This document shows, piece after piece, positions 55,313 through 63,113 of a stretch of 64,000 nt of DNA; within the stretch, counting starts at the first letter, position 1; every line of letters starts with the position of its first letter. A model generated the notes under the pieces. That model saw only the letters and a list, made by a program, of their open reading frames with translations, did no database searches and was not told where the DNA came from. The stretch comes from Clostridium sp. E02 (lineage in GTDB: Bacteria; Bacillota; Clostridia; Lachnospirales; Lachnospiraceae): positions 124,001-188,000 of the forward strand of contig NZ_RJLQ01000004.1 in the NCBI RefSeq assembly GCF_003833015.1, written 5' to 3'. The position numbers and the translations under genes were made by a program.

Positions 55313-56218
55313 ATGCCGATTAAAGTACAAAAGGATTTACCTGCAAAGATTATACTGGAAAAAGAGAATATCTTTACCATGGATGAGGACCGGGCGTTAA
55401 AACAGGATATTCGTCCTCTGGAAATTCTTATTTTAAATCTAATGCCTATAAAAGAGGATACGGAAACACAGCTTTTACGTGCGCTTTCGAATACTCCTTT
55501 GCAGGTGGACTGCAGCTTTTTGATGTTGGAGAGTCATACATCAAAGAATACATCTGCCAGCCATTTAAACAAATTCTATGTGTATTTTGATGAGGTAAAA
55601 GAAAAGAAATACGATGGCATGATTATTACGGGTGCTCCGATTGAGAATCTGGAGTTTGAGGAGGTCAATTACTGGCCTGAACTGAAGAAGATCATGGAAT
55701 GGAGCAAAACATATGTAACCAGCACGTTTCACATCTGTTGGGGAGCACAGGCAGGACTTTTCTATCACTATGGGGTCCCAAAGTATAAGATCGATAAAAA
55801 GTTGTCTGGAATCTACCGCCATAAGTTATTGGACCGGAAGGTGCCGTTAGTAAGAAGTCTGGATGATTATGTGATGGCTCCTCATTCCCGTTTTACTGAG
55901 ATTCGGAGATCGGATATCGAAACGCATCCCGAGCTTAAGATTCTGGCAGAGTCGGAGGAGGCAGGGCTTTTACTGGTGATGAGCAGGGACGGAAAGCAGA
56001 TTTTCGTTCAGGGCCATCCGGAGTATGACCGCATGACGTTACATGGGGAATATCATAGGGATTTAGAGAGCGGACTAAACCCGGAGATCCCGTGTAATTA
56101 TTATGAAAATAATGACCCTGATACGGTTCCGGTATTAAACTGGAGAAATGCGGCGAATACGATCTATGGGAATTGGTTGAATTATTATGTATATCAAGTA
56201 ACGCCTTATGAGTTGTAA
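55313..56218 (+). CDS. metA: Homoserine O-acyltransferase MetA
   Basis: The 301-residue enzyme acylates homoserine, the first committed step of methionine synthesis. It has the class I glutamine-amidotransferase-like fold of MetA: the nucleophile Cys in [26 protein letters not shown] and the [10 protein letters not shown] block. Many Firmicute MetA proteins use acetyl-CoA, not succinyl-CoA; the choice is not certain from sequence. It lies three bases after ligA and has GGAGG. No SAM riboswitch is visible, because the gene is read from an upstream promoter. Confidence 0.94.
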   Translation: MPIKVQKDLPAKIILEKENIFTMDEDRALKQDIRPLEILILNLMPIKEDTETQLLRALSNTPLQVDCSFLMLESHTSKNTSASHLNKFYVYFDEVKEKKYDGMIITGAPIENLEFEEVNYWPELKKIMEWSKTYVTSTFHICWGAQAGLFYHYGVPKYKIDKKLSGIYRHKLLDRKVPLVRSLDDYVMAPHSRFTEIRRSDIETHPELKILAESEEAGLLLVMSRDGKQIFVQGHPEYDRMTLHGEYHRDLESGLNPEIPCNYYENNDPDTVPVLNWRNAANTIYGNWLNYYVYQVTPYEL

Positions 56219-56656
56219 GAAGTGGCGTAAAACAGGGTATTTACAGCATTTTGAAGGGTTATGTGCAATACCAAAAGTATCGTAAAGTATCGCGGAATAA
56301 CGGCTTTTATCGAGAAATTGGGGTACGATTGGGGTACGACATAGTGCATTTTGGGGTACGGTCACTGTTGATTAAAAGACCTATATAATATATAAATTAG
56401 ACATCTGAATAAGTCTATAATCCTTTTGCTTCCAGAGGGATTGTAGGCTTATTTTAGTGCCTTAATGTTCACAGGTGATTATTTCATCAAGCGTAGCATT
56501 CAACCTCGCCACAGGGCAAATATGACGCTTACAGAGGGTACAAATAGAATACCGATTTGATGTACATATCTAAGGAAATGGAACAAGGTTTCCTCGACAA
56601 CATGGAGAACAGAAAACTAGCAACTATAAAATGAATTGAATGGAGGGCAATTATTT
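56219..56656. other. 438-base gene-free start of the accessory island
   Basis: This stretch holds the TTGGGGTACG repeats (listed separately), an A+T-rich segment with TATATAATATATAA near 56382-56395, and an imperfect hairpin (AAGTCTATAATCC... GGATTGTAGGCTT, 56412-56452). Composition drops in G+C compared with metA. No promoter or RNA family can be assigned with confidence. It marks the point where conserved core genes give way to mobile remnants. Confidence 0.45.
56318..56361 (+). repeat. Short repeats TTGGGGTACGA (two tandem plus one spaced)
   Basis: Two identical 11-base units stand head to tail at 56318-56328 and 56329-56339, and a third copy with one change (final G) is at 56351-56361. 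Units are not part of a recognisable gene. They could be recombinase-binding or attachment-site remnants. Confidence 0.7.
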
Positions 56657-56827
56657 ATGGAACTAAAGGACAGGGTAACAATTATCAACAAAAGAAATAT
56701 GAATGGACTTTCCCAACTTTATGGTAAAATTTCCACAGATGAATTAGAACTTATTGTGAATAGATATTTAGCCATTGCGATTGATGAAATTATGGAAGAT
56801 GAAAATTTCACGCCCGCTGCAATGTAA
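56657..56827 (+). CDS. Small protein of unknown function in the accessory island
   Basis: The 56-residue product starts at ATG 56657 after GGAGGGC. It is acidic and predicted helical throughout (LSQLYGKISTDELELIVNRYL, then AIDEIMEDENF). I do not recognise a family; similar-looking small helical proteins occur in clostridial transposons and conjugative elements, so it may be a leftover of one. The ORF has a good ribosome site but no conserved motif. Confidence 0.5.
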   Translation: MELKDRVTIINKRNMNGLSQLYGKISTDELELIVNRYLAIAIDEIMEDENFTPAAM

Positions 56828-57222
56828 ACCAATTATAAGACTGTTATATTTCCTAATCATCAGGAAGTAAAAGAAAGATGATACTAGGATTCAAGAGTAT
56901 TTCTGATTTATTTCTATGTGCAATAGGTACGTAACAATCTGTTACCTACCACATATCAGCACAACTAATCCATGTGATAAAGACATGAAAAGTAAATATA
57001 GGATAAATGGATTTATAAAGTTTCAGAATCGTGTATTCTGGAGCTTATTTGCTATGGACTAAATTAACGAAAAATGGCGGTTTTAAGCATATGTGTTTAA
57101 GCAAGAATGGCTTAAAATAAGGGTTTCTTTAATGGGACCGTAAAACGCTATTTGGAAATAATTTTCCCATTTGGGAAGCATAGTGATTTTCTTGAATCTC
57201 TGGGTAATAAAAAGGAGGTTCA
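56828..57222. other. 395-base A+T-rich gap
   Basis: The gap shows one hairpin (GGTACGTAAC and GTTACCTACC at 56926-56950, nine of ten pairs) and the ribosome site of the chimeric gene at its end (AAAGGAGG). I see no open reading frame with a start site, no tRNA and no repeat longer than ten bases. Confidence 0.45.
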
Positions 57223-58479
57223 ATGAATGACAATAAGATTAACAATAGTGAAAATAATGGGGTATCTTACAACGTAAATACTAAGGTATGTAATAAATGC
57301 AACAGAGAACTACCAATAGATAAATTTAGATACATACATAGTAAGAAATGGTCATCATATTATTTAGGTCAGTGTAAAGAATGTGAATATAAATACCGGA
57401 GAAATTATCTTGAAAATGAGCGCAGAATTAAATTCTCTGATTCTTTAGAAATTTTGGTACAGAGGCAATATAAGGAAATTAAATCAGAGAGAATTCTTGA
57501 TTTGTCATTGATGAAAATTATTGCTATAGGCACAGATGAAATATTTGCGAAGTTGATGGATTATAAAGATTACTGGATATCAAACTATGGGCGAATGATT
57601 CATTGTGTCAATGGTGAATATTCCTTGCTTACTGGTAGACACGATAATTACGGTATATTAAGTTATACAGTATCTAAGGATGTTCTAATTGATGGTAAAT
57701 GGACTTTTAAAAGAAAAACTATATATGCCCCCAGTGCAGTTGTAAATGAATTTATTGTGAATCCAGATGTCAAAAATAATACATATGTCTGGCACAGCGG
57801 TTTCAATAAGGAAGATAGTTATTATAGAAATCTATATCCACTAAATAAAGAGCAGTATAAAATTGTAAAGCGGAATTTCACACAGAACGGTGACGATTCA
57901 GAGGAGTTTATACTGAATGTAATGAATGACATCAAGTATAAACCGGATAACTGGAGCAAACAATCATTGAAACCTAGAATGTGTGGTGTGGGATACTGGG
58001 GAAGTGATGATGTTAATTGTACTGTGGAATCTTATTTAAGATGGCATGATATGATTCACCGCTGTTATAATGATAAGTTCCATTCACGGCAAGAACAATA
58101 TTCCAATTGTGAAGTCTGTGAGGAATGGAAAAATTATAGTAACATTTCTAAGGATTCTTTAGACAATAGATTTATCGCAGACCTTACGCTTCAGATATTA
58201 GCCTATGTGGCAGAGAAAGAAAGGCAGAACACAAATACCAGGCAGAGGGAAGGAATAGCTGCTATGCCAGTGGTAAACGGGAAACGGGTGTCCTCTAAGA
58301 CTGGCAACGCAACCGGAAGACCTGCTGCCGAGTTTCCGGAAGAATGGGAAAAGTATTATTTGGAATGGAAAGCTGGAAATTTGACTGCTAAAATGTGTAT
58401 GGACGTTATGAAATTAAAGAGAACCACTTTTTATAAGTTGGTAAAGCTGTGGAAGAAAGACGGTAAGCCACATATTTAG
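57223..58479 (+). CDS. Chimeric protein: HNH/NUMOD4-like homing endonuclease front joined to serine resolvase tail
   Basis: The 418-residue frame is continuous and starts at ATG 57223 with AAAGGAGG. Residues 1-308 look like a phage-type homing endonuclease: a zinc-binding pair (C23, C26, C51, C54), a NUMOD4-like YWISNYGRM segment and RWHDMIHRCYNDKF ... CEVCEEWKNYSN, after which such enzymes would normally continue into the catalytic HNH core. Instead, from about residue 309, the sequence becomes the second half of a serine resolvase: IADLTLQILAYVAEKERQNTNTRQREGIAA, then a linker and a helix-turn-helix (GNLTAKMCMDVMKLKRTTFYKLVKLW). Both catalytic centres are missing. It is probably a recombination product and likely inactive as a nuclease or recombinase, but could still bind DNA. 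Confidence 0.75.
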   Translation: MNDNKINNSENNGVSYNVNTKVCNKCNRELPIDKFRYIHSKKWSSYYLGQCKECEYKYRRNYLENERRIKFSDSLEILVQRQYKEIKSERILDLSLMKIIAIGTDEIFAKLMDYKDYWISNYGRMIHCVNGEYSLLTGRHDNYGILSYTVSKDVLIDGKWTFKRKTIYAPSAVVNEFIVNPDVKNNTYVWHSGFNKEDSYYRNLYPLNKEQYKIVKRNFTQNGDDSEEFILNVMNDIKYKPDNWSKQSLKPRMCGVGYWGSDDVNCTVESYLRWHDMIHRCYNDKFHSRQEQYSNCEVCEEWKNYSNISKDSLDNRFIADLTLQILAYVAEKERQNTNTRQREGIAAMPVVNGKRVSSKTGNATGRPAAEFPEEWEKYYLEWKAGNLTAKMCMDVMKLKRTTFYKLVKLWKKDGKPHI

Positions 58480-59121
58480 AAAGAGGAATTAGATAAGTTA
58501 AGGAAGAACGAGAATGATTATAATGCTCAAAGAGAAAGCATAGATTGTAAGCAATTAAATTAGTATTTAGTAGATATTTAGTAGATTGATAGCTAGCGTA
58601 AAGTTTTATTCGGATAATGGAAAATAAATAAAAAAAGAACACCACTTTGTGATAAAGTATTCAGCGACGAACTAATACAAAACAAAGGATTGGTGTTCTC
58701 TATGATTAATAGTATACGATGTTCTGAGTGGAGAAGTGATCCAAAGGTCAGAGCGAAACCGGCATGGAGAATTGGGAAAATATCCCGACCAAATATCCCA
58801 TAGTATCTCGCTGCAGAATAAGAAAATCGTATACTTTAATTCTCATATTTGGGGATTATGATACAAAACCAAAAAAATATCAGGAAGTCACTTGCTTATC
58901 ATCATTGCTCTGCTAGTACGCTTAGGGCTTGTTTCGAATGTAAAAATAATGTATATTAAAGTCGCAAGTCATTGCCTGATACATTATCAGAGCATCTCGG
59001 ATAAACTCTACACCATTAAATCCAAAGATAAATTTACGCAGTCAGATTGATAACTAAACATTGATAGTTGGAATTATATGGGATATAATTATAATAGGAT
59101 TAAAACTAGTGGGGGGTGATA
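58480..59121. other. 642-base gene-free region with inverted repeats
   Basis: No supported gene lies here. The region carries a 64-base hairpin (58636-58699) and a ten-base inverted pair AGTATACGAT / ATCGTATACT (58711-58720 and 58826-58835), plus short broken frames in all directions. It looks like decayed mobile DNA. The HNH gene ribosome site GGGGGG is at its end. Confidence 0.45.
58636..58699. repeat. Inverted repeat / hairpin AGAACACCA...TGGTGTTCT
   Basis: AGAACACCA (58636-58644) and TGGTGTTCT (58691-58699) pair perfectly, and CTTTG/CAAAG continue the stem after a three-base bulge. It resembles the end or leader hairpin of an insertion element, but no transposase follows. Confidence 0.6.
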
Positions 59122-59766
59122 ATGATGATAAGCAAGAATCTAAAAGATTTTATTAATATTTCGGAAGATGATGTCGCGAAAAAATGGTGTGATGAAAAAC
59201 TCAGAAATATATGTAAACCTTGTTGGGAATTAAAGTATTGTCCGTATGGCCCATTAGTAGAGGATTTTCCTGGCCCTCCTATTGATAGAAAAAGCTATAT
59301 TGAACACCTAGAATATTTAAAAAACTGTTTATCAACTGGTTTTTATGGCGAAGGTGAATTAAAAAGACCATTAGATGATTTTAGGCGTGAGTTATTTGAG
59401 ATAGAAATAAAGGAAGATAGCTCGGAATATATAGTTGATGAAATTTCTGAGTTTGAACAAAGAGCAAACTGCACAGAATTTGGACATTTTTGTCCGGCAT
59501 ATTTTGTTAGTGAATCTGACACTGAAACAAAAGAACAAAGAAAGCTTTCAAGAAATATTTCAAATGCGACTTTAATCAGAGTGGTTCGAAGGGACAATAA
59601 TACATGTCAAATTTGTAAAAAGATATTAATTGATCGAGAGATTGAGATTGATCATATTATACCATTTTCACGTGGTGGTGTATCAGAAGAACATAATCTA
59701 AGAGTTACTTGTTTGGAATGCAATCGCCGTAAAAGTAATAAGTTGGATTTTCTACATGATAAATAA
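59122..59766 (+). CDS. HNH endonuclease with N-terminal cysteine motif (putative defence nuclease)
   Basis: The 214-residue protein has a C-terminal HNH nuclease domain (about 155-210): CQICKK, the catalytic IDHIIPFSRGG, NLRVTCLECNRRKSNK. The N-terminal part has a conserved-looking cysteine segment NICKPCWELKYCPYGPLVEDFP near residue 30, a motif I associate with nucleases of prokaryotic immunity islands, and a middle region with another CTEFGHFCP. Starts at GTG 59116, ATG 59122 or ATG 59125 are possible; 59122 fits the GGGGGG site. It lies 174 bases upstream of the TIR-domain gene. A DNA-cutting role is likely; the target is unknown. Confidence 0.75.
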   Translation: MMISKNLKDFINISEDDVAKKWCDEKLRNICKPCWELKYCPYGPLVEDFPGPPIDRKSYIEHLEYLKNCLSTGFYGEGELKRPLDDFRRELFEIEIKEDSSEYIVDEISEFEQRANCTEFGHFCPAYFVSESDTETKEQRKLSRNISNATLIRVVRRDNNTCQICKKILIDREIEIDHIIPFSRGGVSEEHNLRVTCLECNRRKSNKLDFLHDK

Positions 59767-59771
59767 ATTTG

Positions 59772-59808
59772 CCAGCAAAACAACTTTCAATTTGGGAGCT
59801 GGTTTTTT
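59772..59808 (+). terminator. Weak terminator-like hairpin after the HNH gene
   Basis: CCAGC (59772-59776) pairs with GCTGG (59798-59802), followed by TTTTTT; the loop is 21 bases, so the structure is marginal. If functional it would separate the HNH and TIR transcripts. Confidence 0.45.
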
Positions 59809-59940
59809 GTTACCATAAATGTAGTTTTTGATTATATATTTAAATAAATCATATAAATAAGGGATTTTTTTTATATTGAAACTTAAGTATAATTGAGATA
59901 GAATAATATATTATGAGCGAAGGTAAGATGGGGGTTGGTT

Positions 59941-61014
59941 ATGAACAAAAAGGCATACGCAATTGAGCAGTTTATCAAGACTGGGGAAAAACTTAATAAA
60001 GAACATTGGATAAAACATGACGAATTAACAAAAAATAGGATAGCCGATCTATCTGGGGATATGCTTGTTAGTATGCATGAGTGGTTGAGCAGTATAAAGA
60101 TTTATGCTAACAAAAATTTAAAAAACAATCCCCTGTACGATGATATAAACACAGCTATATTCCATAACAAAAATAAAATCACCGATTATGATAAAATGAT
60201 GGGTTATTTAAGAGCCATTTTGAATGATATAAATTCGACAGAGGAAGACGAAACAGCTGATAGTCCCAATAAGATGAAAGAATCAGTTATTATGAAAGAT
60301 AATTTTAAAAGACTTCCCCTAAATAGTGGAAAGCTTCTGAAAGAAATAGTGGAATCAGAAAATCCAAGTAAAATGCTTGGCGAACGATTTGAAAAATGTG
60401 CCTCTTTAAAAGAAGATAAAGTGCTTCGGAGTTTGCTTCGTGAGTTGATAGATGAAAAATATATAAAAATAAATTGGGCTGATAATATGCCATATTATGT
60501 TCAAATCAATAATTCAGCTAGGACATATGAAGAACAAGAGGAGGAATATGCTTCAATAAGGGAAACAAGTAATGGTAAAAAAATTAAAGAGTACGATGTA
60601 TTTATATCTCATGCGAATAGCGATAAAAATGATTATGTTAATAAGTTGGTTGAAACAATTGATAAGTTGGGAATTAATATCTTTTATGATAAAAATATCT
60701 TGTCATGGGGGGATAATTGGAAAGAGATTATCTTATCGGGTACGGAAAAATCTGAATTTGCAATTATCGTTATATCTGATAGTTTTTTTGATAGAGAATG
60801 GACTGAGATTGAACTATCGGAATTTTTACAGAGACAAAATAAAATTAAACAGAAGACTGTTCTGCCTTTGTTACATAATATAACATTAGATCAACTTAAA
60901 GACAAATATCCTGCACTTCAGTATATTCAAGCATTAAAAAGTAATGAAAACTCTACAGAGCAAATAGCCATCTTGCTTGCTAAAGAACTTATTAAGCGTT
61001 ATAAAATTAATTAA
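59941..61014 (+). CDS. TIR-domain protein with N-terminal helical and winged-helix regions (putative defence effector)
   Basis: The 357-residue protein has three parts: a helical N-terminal domain (about 1-100), a winged-helix-like segment (about 125-200, LKEIVESENPSKML ... LIDEKYIKINWADNMPYYV), and a TIR domain (about 215-357). TIR marks are YDVFISHANSDK (strand A), the BB-loop region FYDKNILSWGDNW, IVISDSFFDREWTEIELSEFL and VLPLLHNI. Glu291, four residues after Trp287, is at the position of the catalytic glutamate in NAD-cleaving TIR enzymes. Such proteins often act as NADase effectors in phage defence, usually with a sensor partner. No ThsA-type protein is nearby. ATG 59941 is chosen over TTG 59935. 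Confidence 0.82.
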   Translation: MNKKAYAIEQFIKTGEKLNKEHWIKHDELTKNRIADLSGDMLVSMHEWLSSIKIYANKNLKNNPLYDDINTAIFHNKNKITDYDKMMGYLRAILNDINSTEEDETADSPNKMKESVIMKDNFKRLPLNSGKLLKEIVESENPSKMLGERFEKCASLKEDKVLRSLLRELIDEKYIKINWADNMPYYVQINNSARTYEEQEEEYASIRETSNGKKIKEYDVFISHANSDKNDYVNKLVETIDKLGINIFYDKNILSWGDNWKEIILSGTEKSEFAIIVISDSFFDREWTEIELSEFLQRQNKIKQKTVLPLLHNITLDQLKDKYPALQYIQALKSNENSTEQIAILLAKELIKRYKIN

Positions 61015-61023
61015 CATTATTAT

Positions 61024-61055
61024 AAAACTACTAACTACTATTGTTGGTAGTTTTT
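61024..61055 (+). terminator. Terminator after the TIR gene
   Basis: A 12-base stem with one G-U pair (61024-61035 with 61043-61054) starts in an A-run and ends in TTTTT, ten bases after the TIR stop. Confidence 0.8.
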
Positions 61056-61105
61056 ATTTCATAATTCAAAGTAAAATCTGTGCTTTATGATAAGGAGAAA
61101 GCAGT

Positions 61106-61213
61106 ATTAGTAAAGATAATCAGCTGGTACTAAACCACGAAGATAAGATGATTTTTTATGAGAACGATCTGCATTTAGGGTTTGATAATATAAAGGTGGA
61201 ATTGTTACTATAA
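61106..61213 (+). pseudogene. Small reading frame with ribosome site but ATT at the start position
   Basis: AAGGAG at 61092-61097 is followed eight bases later by ATT and an open frame of 35 codons ending at TAA 61211. Its product is acidic and non-repetitive (SKDNQLVLNHEDKMIFYEN). It may be a small gene that has lost its ATG, one that uses the rare ATT start, or chance. There is no family I recognise. Confidence 0.25.
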
Positions 61214-61244
61214 ACCAATGGGTTGTTTAAACGGAGGGAGCATA

Positions 61245-61625
61245 ATGAGCTGGGAGCTAATGAATACCATAGAAAAAACATGTTTATGTGGTAAGGGCCA
61301 CGTCATTATAAAGTATTTTATGGACGATTGGAACAGGAGCAGAGAGGAAAGCTATTGTGATTGTGAATATTGTAATAAAAAACAATTGGAAGAACAAAAT
61401 AAGCGGAAAGAAATGATTTCTGCTTGTGAAAAAATCGTATGTTATTTTAATGATAATTATTTAGATCAATGGATTGTTTATTTTTGTGGCATGAAAAGCA
61501 AAAAATCAATATGGGAAAGGGTGCACGCTTTAAAATTGGAATATTGTAGCCTAAACTCTTTTTATTCACGTCATCGAAAATTGCCTTTATTAAAAATGGA
61601 TAGCTATTATAAAAGTTACTGCTAA
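61245..61625 (+). CDS. Cysteine-rich protein of unknown function beside the TIR gene
   Basis: The 126-residue protein starts at ATG 61245 after GGAGGGAG; the frame is open to 61218. Its first half has a probable zinc-binding set: CLCGKG at residues 13-18 and YCDCEYC near residue 42, with YFMDDWNRSREE between them. The second half is helical with tryptophans and a tyrosine-rich end. I do not recognise the family. It lies 230 bases after the TIR gene and has the same low G+C, so it may belong to the same island. Zinc binding is inferred from the cysteine spacing only. Confidence 0.6.
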   Translation: MSWELMNTIEKTCLCGKGHVIIKYFMDDWNRSREESYCDCEYCNKKQLEEQNKRKEMISACEKIVCYFNDNYLDQWIVYFCGMKSKKSIWERVHALKLEYCSLNSFYSRHRKLPLLKMDSYYKSYC

Positions 61626-61650
61626 AAAGGGATTAACATTTAAGACAACA

Positions 61651-62130
61651 ATGAGTCAGAGAATATATGAGCTTACTGCTGTGAACCCTGATATTGAGCA
61701 ACTTGGAGTTGTTAGATTATTGGAAGAAAAAGATATGCATTTTTTCCCGTATTGGATGGAAGCGTTTAATGCGGCAGCAGATTATGGAAAAACAGAAATG
61801 TTTATTCCTCAAGATGCTAACGTGTATCATTACAGATTGTCTGCAAAAAAACTTTATGTTTTAGAAATTGATGGCTCGCCTGTTTCTATGGCTGGCTTTA
61901 CGAGAGAGATGCAAACAGCTGTGGGTGTAGCATTTGTATATACGCCTCCATATTTTCGTGGCAATGGTTATGCATCATCATGTGTTGCACAATTAAGTCA
62001 AATAGCATTAAAGAAAGGTTTTGCTAAATGTGTGTTGTACACGGATTTGCTGAATCCAACATCTAATAGTATATATCAAAAAATCGGATATAGGCCGATT
62101 TGTGATTCACTTATGTTAAAATATGAGTAG
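61651..62130 (+). CDS. GNAT-family acetyltransferase, probably missing its N-terminal half
   Basis: The 159-residue frame contains a complete C-terminal GNAT domain: VAFVYTPPYFRGNGYASSCVAQL (acetyl-CoA-binding loop) and LYTDLLNPTSNSIYQKIGY. The start region MSQRIYELTAV looks like the middle of longer members of this family (about 270 residues), which carry another domain before it. The ATG at 61651 has no ribosome site, and the frame stays open upstream to a stop at 61591. It is therefore likely a 5'-truncated remnant, though a short functional form cannot be excluded. No start upstream is convincing. Confidence 0.65.
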   Translation: MSQRIYELTAVNPDIEQLGVVRLLEEKDMHFFPYWMEAFNAAADYGKTEMFIPQDANVYHYRLSAKKLYVLEIDGSPVSMAGFTREMQTAVGVAFVYTPPYFRGNGYASSCVAQLSQIALKKGFAKCVLYTDLLNPTSNSIYQKIGYRPICDSLMLKYE

Positions 62131-62233
62131 CCATGGAAAAGATATCAATTCAATAAGACGAACGGTAATACTAATGCCGTAGTCAGAGTAATTGCCAGAT
62201 CGTAGTTGGAAACTAAAAATATAGTAAATATAA

Positions 62234-62254
62234 CGCCGCCTAAAATGGGCGGCG
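62234..62254. terminator. Hairpin between the GNAT and reductase genes
   Basis: CGCCGCC and GGCGGCG pair over seven bases with a TAAAATG loop. It is strong in G+C but lacks a T-run, and lies between two convergent genes. Confidence 0.5.
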
Positions 62255-62285
62255 AACTTATTGACTTGGTCTGGCTATTTACTGT

Positions 62286-63062
62286 TTACCGTATTATCAT
62301 TATTTTGGTGGTTATTAGTTTTTTCATTATTTTTCTGATGAATCGGGAATAGATTTTTTTGAATAGACTGATTTTTGTGTTTGTATAATATTCTTTTTCT
62401 AACCATCCATGCTCTTTCCAGTATTCAAATGATATATCCTTTTTCTTTGAGGATCCTAAGGCTTTAGATTGCATTGCCCTAAACATTGCCAATTGATATA
62501 AGGTAGGGGCTGATTCTTCGCTTTTAAATAGGTTATCAACCAAATGATTAATATTGTTTTGAACTTTCTGCTTATAGGTCTCGTCGGTTTTTAGCGTAGC
62601 TCCGCAGACTCCTACAGTTCCGGCAATTTGAAATCCCCATCCAATTGCGCACATTTTCATATAGCTCAGTGTTTCTTTTAATCCAGATCCTCCTGTAGAA
62701 GAAACCAGAATTGCCTTTTTATTAAAGAAACGAGGTCTGTGGAACATGAAGGAAAAGTTATCATAAAGATTTTTCATTAATGCTGTTACATGCTGCTCAT
62801 AAACGGGGCTGGCAAAAATCACAACATCGCACTCCAGCATCTTATTTAAAAGCATGGTGGTTACTTCCTTATGGGGGCAGTACTGCTCTCCTTTTGTGTA
62901 GCACAAAAGGCAGCTTTTACAGAATCCAAGTTCGAGATCATTAAGATAAATATAATCTATTTGGGTTTCCTCTACCCTGTTAAAACTTCCTTGTAGCATT
63001 TCTATTACGTTAAAGCAATCCCCTTTTTTTCTTGGACTGCCTAAAATAGCTGTTACTTTCAT
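62286..63062 (-). CDS. NADPH-dependent FMN reductase / iron-sulfur flavoprotein-like
   Basis: The 258-residue protein begins with the flavodoxin-like FMN-binding loop ILGSPRKKGDCF and has a cysteine cluster CKSCLLCYTKGEQYCP near residue 50, as in iron-sulfur flavoproteins that may hold a 4Fe-4S cluster. ASPVYEQHVTALMKNLYDNF and STGGSGL are further FMN-contact segments. The C-terminal quarter is basic and helical (ending KKLITTKIMIIR), longer than usual. The electron partner is unknown. AAGGAAG precedes the start. It follows the hydrolase gene on the same strand by about 50 bases and may share its transcript. Confidence 0.85.
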   Translation of the reverse strand: MKVTAILGSPRKKGDCFNVIEMLQGSFNRVEETQIDYIYLNDLELGFCKSCLLCYTKGEQYCPHKEVTTMLLNKMLECDVVIFASPVYEQHVTALMKNLYDNFSFMFHRPRFFNKKAILVSSTGGSGLKETLSYMKMCAIGWGFQIAGTVGVCGATLKTDETYKQKVQNNINHLVDNLFKSEESAPTLYQLAMFRAMQSKALGSSKKKDISFEYWKEHGWLEKEYYTNTKISLFKKIYSRFIRKIMKKLITTKIMIIR

Positions 63063-63113
63063 CAGATTTTTTCTTCCTTTCCTGCAAAAAAATTCACCAG
63101 ACAGATTGTGAAC

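Noticed and set aside
56318-56361. Repeats considered as a CRISPR array
   Set aside because: Units are only 11 bases, two are directly tandem with no spacer, and there are no cas genes in the window.
56135-56365. 76-codon minus-strand open frame across the metA end and the repeats
   Set aside because: It overlaps metA antisense, has no ribosome site, and the repeat region gives a proline/arginine-rich sequence without family signs.
56828-58479. Group I intron carrying the homing-endonuclease-like gene
   Set aside because: No split host gene is visible on either side and no intron core pairing could be recognised; the endonuclease lacks its catalytic core.
58480-59121. A complete insertion sequence in the gene-free region
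   Set aside because: Inverted repeats are present but all frames are short and broken, with no transposase motif.
59941-61014. TIR gene considered as ThsB of a Thoeris system
   Set aside because: Thoeris needs a ThsA-type NAD-consuming or SLOG/SIR2 partner, which is absent, and this protein has extra N-terminal domains that simple ThsB proteins lack.
59122-61014. HNH and TIR genes called as one operon
   Set aside because: The gap is 174 bases and holds a weak terminator-like hairpin with a T-run, so co-transcription is not shown; kept only as a hypothesis in the findings.
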